IMG/VR virus record: IMGVR_UViG_3300025168_000648 | Location: 1 to 24,292 of that record | Direction: 5' to 3' (one strand) | DNA length: 24,292 nucleotides | Origin: a virus | Shown: positions 9,516 through 16,950 of the stretch, one piece after another | Position numbering within the stretch: the stretch's first letter is position 1 | How the letters are laid out: each line of letters opens with the position of its first letter | Translations under genes and position numbers: made by a program | The notes under the pieces: generated by a model | What the model saw: the letters and a program-made list of their open reading frames with translations, nothing else | Database searches by the model: none | What the model was told of the DNA's origin: nothing

Positions 9516-11348
9516 TTATTCAAAGTCTGGCATTATAAACAAATCTGATATATCTAATGTTTCTATATTATCACCTGTTATAACACTTGGTAAGTTATCA
9601 TTTCTTTTAATTAATTTTTTAGCACGTTTAACGTATTCTAATACACCTTCTCCTTCAAGTCTTTGAGGTACAACCATATTAGCATTAGAAGGTGTTTTGT
9701 TTGTAAAATAATCTGTAGGCATAATATAAAAAGTTTTATCTGTTGCTGTTGTACCTACAATGCCATCAATTTTAGTTTGTAATTCTTTTAATCTAGCGTC
9801 ATTCATAGAACCTTTATATGTTGAAATTAAATCATTTAAAATGTAATTAGGGTGTCTTTGATTGACTAACATATTTTCATATGTAAATCCTTTTCTTTCA
9901 CCTTGAGCAAGTAAGCTAAACATATTATTCATAGCGTTATATGCTTCTTGTGTCATTCTACCACTACTTAATGCTTGAGTTAGCATTGCTGTTCTTTGTT
10001 CTGGTGGTACATTTTGTATATTATCTAATAAACTTAAAACACCATCACCTGCGCCTATTTCTTTCATAAGCATAGATGTTGCTCTTGTAGTTAAATCTTT
10101 TTTAAATGCATTTCTATTTTTAGTTAATGAAATACTTTTATCATATAAACTTAATGCAGTTTCTGGTTTTAATAATCCATTAGCCATTAAATCAAAAATA
10201 ACTTGTCTTTCTGCTTCTGTGTCCATTGCACCAGAACCTACCATATAAGTTACTAAACTTAATGCTTGCGTTCCTTGTACAGAGTTCCAACTATTTTTAC
10301 CATTTTTCATATTGTTTAGAGAAGCATTGTATGCAGTTCTTAAAGTTAATTTCATTGAAGGTTCTAAATTAGATTTTTCTAAATCAGCCATAAAGTTTTT
10401 AGCACCTTCTGCACCTTCTTTTGATCCAGTTTCAAGACTAATTATTCTGTTAGTAAAATCTTTTTTATCTGTTTTATCATTATCTTCTTTTTGTTTTGTG
10501 TGTAATCCATTTTGAGTGTTAAATAATTCAGTTGCTTCTTTAATTAAAATTTGTCTTAAATCATCATCTACAGTAATTTCATTACCTTCAATATCTACCA
10601 TACTAAAATTTTTATTTTTTAATCTTGATGTAACGCTATTCCAATCTATTTCTTTACTACCATTTGGTGATTGAATATTTAAACCTTGTGTAGCTTGAAA
10701 CATACCGTATTTTACATTTGTATATTGTTTAGTTTCATCTTTAACTTTGTTAAATTTATCAGTATCAAATAAATTAGTTTTAACATTATCTGCTAAATGT
10801 ATTTCAGTATATAATTCATATGCTGTTTCCATTTCTCTTAATGATGTAGCATTTTCTAATGTTTTATTATAAGTATTAAGTGATTCATTAAAAGCATGAC
10901 CTGCATTTTTAAGTTTTTGATTATTTATTGCTGTAACAACTTTGTTTCTACTTTCAAAAAATTTTTGATAATATAAAGGTTGATATTCTGTCCAAGTTTG
11001 CTCATCTAAACCTGTTTTAAATTCTTTTTCCCATCCTTTTGCTTGAGTGTCATAATCTAACAACCAATTATCTGGAGTTAAAAAATCTTCTCTATTCATT
11101 AAAGAGTTTTCAAATTCAGAAGTTTTACCAAACATCATACTGTCTGATAAAGATTTATTAGTATTAATATCTAATCTTCTTAATTTAGCTTCATGGTTAT
11201 TTTTCATTGCACCATATTCAGCAACTTTACTTAAAGCTAATGCACCTATATCAGCAATAGCACCACCAGTTGCAACACCAGTTGTTAATGATCTATTACT
11301 AGCAACAACATTAGAAGAAGCACTATCTTTATATCTAGGCAGTTTCAT
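9516..11348 (-). CDS. Internal virion protein, T7 gp15-like by position
   Basis: This 610-aa, largely helical and hydrophilic protein lies between the gp14-like and transglycosylase genes, which is the position of T7 gp15 (747 aa). No catalytic motif is visible. The N-terminus has a short Ala/Gly-rich segment (TGVATGGAIADIGALALSK, about residues 23-41). The remainder is charged, with many Asn/Lys/Glu residues and no signal peptide. The stop lies two bases before the start of the giant ejection protein, and the start overlaps the 58-aa gene by 14 bases, so the four ejection genes look like one translation-coupled string. The expected role is an ejected core protein forming part of the trans-envelope conduit. 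The call rests on gene order and size rather than on sequence similarity I can demonstrate. Confidence 0.75.
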   Translation of the reverse strand: MKLPRYKDSASSNVVASNRSLTTGVATGGAIADIGALALSKVAEYGAMKNNHEAKLRRLDINTNKSLSDSMMFGKTSEFENSLMNREDFLTPDNWLLDYDTQAKGWEKEFKTGLDEQTWTEYQPLYYQKFFESRNKVVTAINNQKLKNAGHAFNESLNTYNKTLENATSLREMETAYELYTEIHLADNVKTNLFDTDKFNKVKDETKQYTNVKYGMFQATQGLNIQSPNGSKEIDWNSVTSRLKNKNFSMVDIEGNEITVDDDLRQILIKEATELFNTQNGLHTKQKEDNDKTDKKDFTNRIISLETGSKEGAEGAKNFMADLEKSNLEPSMKLTLRTAYNASLNNMKNGKNSWNSVQGTQALSLVTYMVGSGAMDTEAERQVIFDLMANGLLKPETALSLYDKSISLTKNRNAFKKDLTTRATSMLMKEIGAGDGVLSLLDNIQNVPPEQRTAMLTQALSSGRMTQEAYNAMNNMFSLLAQGERKGFTYENMLVNQRHPNYILNDLISTYKGSMNDARLKELQTKIDGIVGTTATDKTFYIMPTDYFTNKTPSNANMVVPQRLEGEGVLEYVKRAKKLIKRNDNLPSVITGDNIETLDISDLFIMPDFE

Positions 11349-11511
11349 ATGTAATCCTATATCTAGCAGGTGTAAAATTTACCTTTATTGTTGTTCCTTT
11401 TTCATTTGTTTTATCTGTCCATGCATTAAATTCTTTAGTAGAAGGTTCTGTTCTTGAAAATCCTTCAAATATTTTTTCCATGCCATCCCAGACTTTAATT
11501 AAATAAATCAT
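11335..11511 (-). CDS. 58-aa unknown protein between the gp14-like and gp15-like genes
   Basis: The ATG at 11511 shares its A with the TAA stop of the upstream gp14-like gene (TAATG overlap). The frame then stays open for 58 codons to a TAG at 11335-11337, overlapping the start of the gp15-like gene by 14 bases. The product begins MIYLIKVWDGMEKIFEG and has two Trp and a balanced charge. It has no membrane segment and no motif I recognise. The tight overlaps on both sides, and the fact that it fills an otherwise empty 162-bp gap, argue that it is a real gene. Position suggests a minor virion or assembly factor for the ejection core, but no function can be assigned from sequence. Confidence 0.72.
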   Translation of the reverse strand: MIYLIKVWDGMEKIFEGFSRTEPSTKEFNAWTDKTNEKGTTIKVNFTPARYRITYETA

Positions 11512-11954
11512 TATCCACCAGTTCCTGTAGTATTTGCAGCTTTATTATTATATTTATAATTAGTTGCACTACTTGCGCCAGACAATAATGTTTGACCCAT
11601 TTTGTATTTTTGTGCTGTAAGTAATCCTGTTAGTTCAGCATCTCTTGCTGCACTTTGAACAAAAAATCTTTTTTCCATATACCATAAATCACTTTCAAAT
11701 TCTTCAAAATCTGAATTAGCTACAATTAATGGTGAACCAGTAAATTGTGCGCCAGATGCACCTATAGCGGCTCTTTGTTTGCTCATTAATTTAGTTTGTG
11801 CTTTTAATGTTTTTTGTTTTTCGTATTGAAATGAAAGTTCATTTTCATAGTTTTGCCAAGCAGCGTTTGCTTTCATAGTTTTCATTTGTTGACGTTGACC
11901 CATCAACGTAACTGCTGTGCTTGCCGCCATTGCGGCTAATACTTGCCATGCCAT
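11511..11954 (-). CDS. Internal virion protein, T7 gp14-like
   Basis: This 147-aa protein opens with a hydrophobic Ala-rich segment (AWQVLAAMAASTAVTLMG, residues 2-19). A long amphipathic, Lys/Gln-rich helix follows, then 'RAAIGASGAQFTGSPLIV' near residues 61-78 and 'AARDAELTGLLTAQKYKMG' near 102-120. This architecture of N-terminal hydrophobic anchor plus long helix, with the 'G..F.GSP' turn, is typical of the small internal core / ejection proteins of T7-like and marine podoviruses (T7 gp14 is 196 aa). It is the first of the ejection set downstream of tail tubular protein B, with a short spacer carrying a GGAT-type ribosome site. Expected role: ejected into the outer membrane as the first portal of the DNA conduit. 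Confidence 0.82.
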   Translation of the reverse strand: MAWQVLAAMAASTAVTLMGQRQQMKTMKANAAWQNYENELSFQYEKQKTLKAQTKLMSKQRAAIGASGAQFTGSPLIVANSDFEEFESDLWYMEKRFFVQSAARDAELTGLLTAQKYKMGQTLLSGASSATNYKYNNKAANTTGTGG

Positions 11955-11964
11955 AATTTAATCC

Positions 11965-14184
11965 TTAATCACTTGTTACTAATGTTCCTGTTATTCCTAA
12001 AATAGTCATAGGTAATGGTTGTTCTTGTTTTATAATTATTTGTCCATCTCTATCCCATCCTAAATTAATTACTCTTTTATCTCCAGTAAATTCTTTAATA
12101 TTTTGACCCATTGGAGTAGATGATGTTCTAAATGGTAATTGATCTCCATTTATATTAATACCAACTGTTTCATGTAATCTTACCATAACTTCATTATATC
12201 TTTTTTTTCTACCTTGTGCAGTACCAGCAGCAGCACCAGCTTCTACTCGCATAGTTTTTAATTGTGATACAAAACCAAGACCAACTTCTAAAGATTTAAA
12301 ACCTGTATTTGGTGATAAACTAACAGATATTTGTCCACTTGATACTGTCTGGTTAGGATATACAGCATCACCAATAAGTATTTGTACACTTTCACCTTCT
12401 AAATGATTTAATCCTGTTATTGTTGTACTACTAGCATTTACAGTTGTAGATAAAGAACTATCCATATTTACAGTTTTATCTAAATATTCAACATATTTTA
12501 CTATGCTACCATTTACTTTTCTTTCAACAATAATCCATGTTTGGTTTTCTAATTCTTCTGAAATAGTACAAATAGATTTAACTTTAGCTTGTGATTGTAT
12601 GCTTTGTGTACCAACACCAGCACTTATTTGTATTACAGTTCTATCTTTTGCTTGTTGATATGTTTCTGCAAATTCAATGTTGTTAGCATCTTTTGCTATA
12701 ACATGATAAAAACTATTATCTTGTAAACCACCAATTTTAGTACCACCATTTGAACTATATAAAACTTTATCACCTGTAACAAAACCATGATTAGATATTG
12801 TAATAAAACCATTAAAGAGAGAATCACTTGTTTTAGATGTTACAGCAGTTGCGGCATTAAAAGTTTGTTTAAAAGAACCACCAATAATATGTCTATGCCA
12901 AGCAATAACATCTTCTTCTCTTTGATATGTCATACCTAATAAAGTACCATCTTCTCTTACTGCCCAATAAATACTTTCTGGTTCTTGTGCATAATCAACA
13001 TCAACAATTCCATTACCTGTAATATGTTCAGCAAGTAATGTCATGTCTGGTGCAAGGTATGCATCATCTTCAAATCTGTAAGAAAATTCTCTAATTTTTT
13101 TTCTTTGTCTTTGTAAAAATAATACAGCGTTACCAATTTGAATAGGTTGTGTTGTATAACCGCCATAAGTAGTTTGTTGTGTAATTTGTACGTTATCGGG
13201 TTGTAAAGGCTCACCAGCAGGTTTTCCAACTTTAAATTCACCACCAGCAGTACCTACAATTAAATCTCTAGCGGGTGCTAACCATCTTATAGTGTTTACT
13301 TTGTTAGCAGCAATAGTATAAATAAATGCATCTGCAGGATCACCTGCACCTGTATCAAATTTTTCATAAAAACCACTTTCAGATGCCCATATAGTTTGTG
13401 GATAAAATGTACTACCACCAAATACTAATCTTTGTTCAAAAAATGAAACTGTTTTAGGGTATCCTTTTGCAGAACACCATGCACCTAAATACCAATCAGC
13501 ATTAGCACTTGTATTTGCAAAATCTGTAGTAGTTGTTGCTGATACTGATGTAGTGGAACTAAATCCAGTAATTTTAGCATGACCATCTCCTATTCTAACT
13601 AATCTTCCTACATCTGTTGAAACAAACGTACCTGTTGATGATGTAATAGTTATACTACCAGATGTACCACTAGGTGTCATAGTTGTTGATGAAGTATTTT
13701 TATCTAAATATGGGCCATTTTTAAAATCTACTGTTGCAAGTGTCCAGCTAGTATGACCTAATCTTGATAATTTTTGTACGGGTAAACTTTCATGTACAAT
13801 ATACATAACGTCTGCTGATTGTGTAAATTGTATTTCATATAATTTATCTTCTGTAATATTTGTAGATATTTCATATGGAGAACCACTAGAAACTATTTGA
13901 CCATCATCTTTATAAAATCTAATATATTGATGTCCAAATTCTAATACATATGATTGTTCAACATTAAATTCAAAAGGAATTAATCTAGTTACTTTAGAAC
14001 TATCCTTAACTGGTGCTACATATCTAGTACCATATCTTCTTGATGCACCGCCTTGTGGAAATACTGTCATATTTTCCATTATCTCAACGCCATTATTGTA
14101 TTTTTTAAAATCAATTTGACCTGCAAGTTTTGGTGTTAATTCACCAGCAGTAAAATTTGTTTGAAAAGGATGTACTCTAGCCAT
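11965..14184 (-). CDS. Tail tubular protein B (T7 gp12-like, tail nozzle)
   Basis: The 739-aa product has the hallmark opening of this family: 'TNFTAGELTPKLAGQIDF' at residues 9-26, then 'FPQGGASRRYGTRYVAPV' near 41-58. The rest is beta-rich, with repeated WxA and surface-loop segments, and ends in 'GDKRVINLGWDRDGQIIIKQ' and a short hydrophobic tail. T7 gp12 is 794 aa, so the length fits. It forms the hexameric nozzle below the gatekeeper and carries fibre attachment points. The ATG shares one base with the TAA of the gp11-like gene (TAATG at 14184), so the two tail tube proteins are translation-coupled. I consider this call secure. Confidence 0.93.
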   Translation of the reverse strand: MARVHPFQTNFTAGELTPKLAGQIDFKKYNNGVEIMENMTVFPQGGASRRYGTRYVAPVKDSSKVTRLIPFEFNVEQSYVLEFGHQYIRFYKDDGQIVSSGSPYEISTNITEDKLYEIQFTQSADVMYIVHESLPVQKLSRLGHTSWTLATVDFKNGPYLDKNTSSTTMTPSGTSGSITITSSTGTFVSTDVGRLVRIGDGHAKITGFSSTTSVSATTTTDFANTSANADWYLGAWCSAKGYPKTVSFFEQRLVFGGSTFYPQTIWASESGFYEKFDTGAGDPADAFIYTIAANKVNTIRWLAPARDLIVGTAGGEFKVGKPAGEPLQPDNVQITQQTTYGGYTTQPIQIGNAVLFLQRQRKKIREFSYRFEDDAYLAPDMTLLAEHITGNGIVDVDYAQEPESIYWAVREDGTLLGMTYQREEDVIAWHRHIIGGSFKQTFNAATAVTSKTSDSLFNGFITISNHGFVTGDKVLYSSNGGTKIGGLQDNSFYHVIAKDANNIEFAETYQQAKDRTVIQISAGVGTQSIQSQAKVKSICTISEELENQTWIIVERKVNGSIVKYVEYLDKTVNMDSSLSTTVNASSTTITGLNHLEGESVQILIGDAVYPNQTVSSGQISVSLSPNTGFKSLEVGLGFVSQLKTMRVEAGAAAGTAQGRKKRYNEVMVRLHETVGININGDQLPFRTSSTPMGQNIKEFTGDKRVINLGWDRDGQIIIKQEQPLPMTILGITGTLVTSD

Positions 14185-14756
14185 TATCTTCGGAAAGTTG
14201 TAAATGTGTCAGAAACAAGATCATCAATAAATCCTTCTTGTCCATCCACACTACGGGCTTCCGAAAGTTTATATTCATAGAGTTTCTGCATTTGAGTTTG
14301 TAATTGTACAGAGTTTGTTACTGGATAAGATAAATCTGTAGCTAATTTTGCAGTAAGTGTATCAACAAACATACTATCCATTAATGTAGTATTAGTAATT
14401 CTTGCAACATACATAATATTTGCTGTGCCTTCATTTGTTAATAATACTCTACCGTGAGTAGCTACGTTTTCTATTTTAAAAATAAAATGAGGTTCTTCCA
14501 TTTGTAATACTCTTAAACAATCAGAAGGAAGTGAATATTGGTATGTAAACCCATAAGCGGGTGCTGCTGCTAATTGTGCTAATGATGCTCTTGTAACTGC
14601 AAAGTTCCAAGTATGTAATCTTAAAACTGCATCTCTTGCATCTGAATAAAATGAATTACAAAGTCTTGCTCTTTCAGTATCATCTGTAAGTGACGTAATA
14701 GGATCATCTCCTAATCTTCTTAATGCGTTTGAACAAATTGAAACTTCTGTAGCCAT
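14184..14756 (-). CDS. Tail tubular protein A (T7 gp11-like, gatekeeper)
   Basis: The 190-aa product begins 'ATEVSICSNALRRLGDDPI' and continues with 'SFYSDARDAVLRLHTWNFA' near residues 36-54. Both are characteristic of the gp11-like gatekeeper family: an N-terminal helical pair, then 'W.FA..RA.LA'. T7 gp11 is 196 aa. It forms the ring that joins the portal to the nozzle. Its ribosome site (AAAAGGATAT) lies just downstream of the capsid-gene hairpin terminator, and its stop overlaps the start of the gp12-like gene by one base. No oddities are seen. Confidence 0.93.
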   Translation of the reverse strand: MATEVSICSNALRRLGDDPITSLTDDTERARLCNSFYSDARDAVLRLHTWNFAVTRASLAQLAAAPAYGFTYQYSLPSDCLRVLQMEEPHFIFKIENVATHGRVLLTNEGTANIMYVARITNTTLMDSMFVDTLTAKLATDLSYPVTNSVQLQTQMQKLYEYKLSEARSVDGQEGFIDDLVSDTFTTFRR

Positions 14757-14776
14757 ATATCCTTTTAAATATTATA

Positions 14777-14800
14777 TGGGGCGTGTATTTCAACGCCCCA
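14777..14800 (-). terminator. Hairpin terminator (attenuator) after the major capsid gene
   Basis: A perfect 8-bp stem, TGGGGCGT / ACGCCCCA, with an 8-base loop lies 30 bases downstream of the capsid stop and upstream of the gp11-like gene. On the minus strand the stem is followed by ATATAATATTT, a weak U-rich tail, so it probably terminates only partly. A partial terminator directly after the capsid gene is also found in T7 (T-phi after gene 10), where it raises capsid mRNA over tail genes. The stem is seen directly; efficiency is inferred. Confidence 0.72.
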
Positions 14801-14829
14801 CTTTGTAAAAAATTGTAAGTATAAGTATA

Positions 14830-15687
14830 TTATACGTTACAAGCTATTTCTACAACTTTTTCATCTTCAACTCTAGTTGCACCAATCGTCATAGATAGGA
14901 ATACTTGAGTTGCATAGTTCTTGTCATCTCTTTCAGATATTCTTGTATTAATATCTCTACCTAATGCAAGACCCATAGCAGAACCAGTAAATGCAAGTGC
15001 TAGATGATCGCCACCAACAGTTGCAACTCTTTCAGTTCTGATAAAGTTAAAGCCCATGAAACTATCAATTTGGCCTGCAACAAGTGCTTTTACATTATTG
15101 TAATCAGCAGAAGTTACTTTTTCATCACCTAATAGAGAAGTAATCTCTTTAGCTGAACAAACCAAGTATTTAGTTTCATCTGGATCAACGTCAGAAGCAT
15201 CTATAATCTCTTTAGCAGCAATAAGTTTTGCAACTGTTAGAGAAGTACTGCCTACTGCAATTTTTTGACCAGCAGGTAATGCAACAGAAGTAGCACCAGC
15301 TACTCCACCAAATGCATTGCCAGAAGCGGCCGCAATAATTGCGTCATCCATTGCTCTACCCATAGCGTAAGCACCAGCTTTCGCATATTCAGATTGAGGT
15401 GATATTAACATTCTAACTTTATCCTCTTGGTCAATTAAATCAGCCCAATCGTAGTCAGCCAATGTAACTTTTCTTCTTGAGTGAGGTGTATTCACTTGAG
15501 GAGTGTTTTGATGTCTTGTTGTTCTTACAAGTGCTGCAGTTGCACCAATTCTTTCAAAGTAGTGAGATGTACCAGTTACCGTTTCAGATTTAACCGCACC
15601 TCTTAACCTTGAACCTTTTTGCTGTGCAAGATGAAACACATTACTTTTGTATTGTTCTACAAAAGCTGTTGTTATTTGTGTACTCAT
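14830..15687 (-). CDS. Major capsid protein
   Basis: This 285-aa protein lies between the scaffold and the terminator/tail genes, the standard position of a podovirus coat gene. Features include 'RTTRHQNTPQVNTPHSRRKV' near residues 56-75, 'DYDWADLIDQEDKVRML' near 78-94, and a C-terminal 'RISERDDKNYATQVFLSM', all typical of the Phage_capsid_2-type coat family (HK97-like fold) of short-tailed phages, which differs from T7 gp10. It is shorter than T7 gp10A (345 aa). Codon choice looks richer in G and C than in its neighbours, which would suit a highly expressed gene. The ribosome site AAGGACTAAATAAT precedes the ATG. Upstream it has a 205-bp gap, unlike the packed genes around it, suggesting its own transcription or mRNA-processing signals. 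Confidence 0.88.
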   Translation of the reverse strand: MSTQITTAFVEQYKSNVFHLAQQKGSRLRGAVKSETVTGTSHYFERIGATAALVRTTRHQNTPQVNTPHSRRKVTLADYDWADLIDQEDKVRMLISPQSEYAKAGAYAMGRAMDDAIIAAASGNAFGGVAGATSVALPAGQKIAVGSTSLTVAKLIAAKEIIDASDVDPDETKYLVCSAKEITSLLGDEKVTSADYNNVKALVAGQIDSFMGFNFIRTERVATVGGDHLALAFTGSAMGLALGRDINTRISERDDKNYATQVFLSMTIGATRVEDEKVVEIACNV

Positions 15688-15892
15688 ATTATTTAGTCCT
15701 TATTTAAAAGTTAAGAATAGAGAGCATAATACAAATGTATTAAACCATATTCCAATTAATCGGTCTTTGTCCATTACTGGGAAACCTTATTGTAATAACG
15801 CTACAATCACTACGGTTTTATAGTCAACATGACTTATACATTTGTTGTCCTTTCGGGCAAATATATTGTTGTAATAATATCACACTTGTGAC
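15688..15892 (-). promoter_or_regulatory. 205-bp gap between scaffold and capsid genes with palindromes and a possible promoter
   Basis: On the minus strand this gap holds several short symmetrical elements: TCACA-CT-TGTGA at 15880-15891; an imperfect hairpin at 15845-15860 with a GAAA loop closed by C-G; and ATTGTA-N7-TACAAT at 15789-15807. The 9-mer TTGTAATAA occurs twice (15790-15798 and 15869-15877). A weak promoter-like pair, TTGCCC (15860-15855) and TATAAG (15838-15833) with a 16-base spacer, points toward the capsid gene. Nothing here is strong alone. The gap stands out because almost every other junction in the late block is under 15 bases. Confidence 0.4.
15700..15774 (-). CDS. Possible 24-aa single-pass membrane peptide upstream of capsid gene
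   Basis: In the gap before the capsid gene, an ATG at 15774 opens 24 codons to a TAA ending 12 bases before the capsid ATG. The peptide starts MDKDRLIGIW and then has a hydrophobic run of about 14-16 residues, ending in a single Lys. A weak ribosome site (TAAGG, 10 bases upstream) is present. The charge-then-hydrophobic pattern is that of a tiny membrane peptide, but 24 codons is short enough to arise by chance in AT-rich DNA. It may be only an upstream reading frame. Confidence 0.3.
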   Translation of the reverse strand: MDKDRLIGIWFNTFVLCSLFLTFK

Positions 15893-16741
15893 TTATTTAC
15901 CATACACTTTTTCATGTAATTGTCGCATTTTTTCTACAGCAATTTCATGGTTTGGGTGTGATGGATTAAAATAAGCATGACTTGTATCAGCCATAACATT
16001 ATTAATTTCTTCTTTAGCATCTAACGGAGATGTAGCTAATCTATTATTAGTAGTATTTTGAGCCATATCTTCTGTTACTTCTTTACCAATAGTTGCTAAA
16101 AATTTTACTACAGCAGGATTATTACCAGCAGATGTTTCATTTAAAAGTTGTTGTAATTCTGCATCACCATAAACATTTAATGCTCTTTGTGCTGCTCTAA
16201 CATTTTTATCATAATCATAACCCCATTCTTTTTTAAGGGCTTCTGTTGATTGTTCTTTTTCTTGTTTAAGAACATTGCCTTCATTATCTATAGCATTTTT
16301 AGTTGCACTAACTTGAAATTCCATTAATGCATTTACTTGTTCATTATTTAATCCAATTTTATGAGCAACATTTTTAAATTGTGAAATATCTTCTTTAGGC
16401 ATAAAATGTTCCATATCATTTGGAATAGTAACTTCATATTTATCTGCAGTTTCTGGTCTGCCTAATTTAGTATAAAGTTCATTACGTTCTTCATCTGTTT
16501 TAGGTAATGGTATTTTACTACCTAATAACTTTTGTTGATGTACTACAGTTTTAGCAAGACTTTCTACATCTTTAAAGTTTGATAAAGTTGGATCATTTTT
16601 TAAATCTTCTGAAAGTGTTGATCTCCAATCATTTTGATTATCACCTTCTGATCCAAGAACTGTATTAACTGTGTTTTGTGCTACATCAGTTGTTTGAGTT
16701 TCTACTGGATTGTCATTAGTGGTCGTTTGTTCATCAGACAT
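15893..16741 (-). CDS. Scaffolding / capsid assembly protein
   Basis: A 282-aa, strongly hydrophilic protein directly upstream of the capsid gene. The first 40 residues are Asn/Thr/Gln/Asp-rich and acidic. The middle contains 'KDVESLAKTVVHQQKLLGSK' near residues 57-76 and 'LPKTDEERNELYTKLGRPE' near 79-97, the typical pattern of T7 gp9-like scaffolds. A helical C-terminal half follows. T7 gp9 is 307 aa. It should direct procapsid assembly and leave before packaging. The start overlaps the end of the Bbp19-like gene by 8 bases, with an AGGAGAA ribosome site inside that gene. Confidence 0.87.
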   Translation of the reverse strand: MSDEQTTTNDNPVETQTTDVAQNTVNTVLGSEGDNQNDWRSTLSEDLKNDPTLSNFKDVESLAKTVVHQQKLLGSKIPLPKTDEERNELYTKLGRPETADKYEVTIPNDMEHFMPKEDISQFKNVAHKIGLNNEQVNALMEFQVSATKNAIDNEGNVLKQEKEQSTEALKKEWGYDYDKNVRAAQRALNVYGDAELQQLLNETSAGNNPAVVKFLATIGKEVTEDMAQNTTNNRLATSPLDAKEEINNVMADTSHAYFNPSHPNHEIAVEKMRQLHEKVYGK

Positions 16742-16949
16742 TTTTATTCTCCTTTATTAGATTGATTATTCTGATTAATACCGATCGTTGTCCTTCACGA
16801 AAGGCTGTTTCATATGGGTTCTCTTTAAATGAACTTCTATGATAATAAGCAGACGTTAAATCTGCTAATACTTTTTCACCTTCTTTAGATGAAAATGTAA
16901 TTTTGTATTGTTGCTTTAATTGTTTTAGATCAGTATCTTGATCTGCCAT
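16734..16949 (-). CDS. Bbp19-like small head protein
   Basis: The 71-aa product has the pattern 'YKITFSSKEGEKVLADL' at about residues 15-31 and 'AFREGQRSVLIRIINLI' at about 49-65. This matches the arrangement of Bbp19-type domains (F.t..G..VL.DL ... EG.R.....I) named after Bordetella phage BPP-1. Such genes sit between portal and scaffold in many podoviruses and are thought to be structural or assembly factors. It begins one base after the portal stop (TAATATG) and ends inside the scaffold start. The family call is from pattern memory and moderately sure; the exact role is unknown. Confidence 0.75.
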   Translation of the reverse strand: MADQDTDLKQLKQQYKITFSSKEGEKVLADLTSAYYHRSSFKENPYETAFREGQRSVLIRIINLIKENKNV

Positions 16950-16950
16950 A

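Noticed and set aside
13041-13244. Minus-strand 67-codon frame inside the tail tubular B gene
   Set aside because: Overlaps a conserved gene in another frame and has no translation signal.
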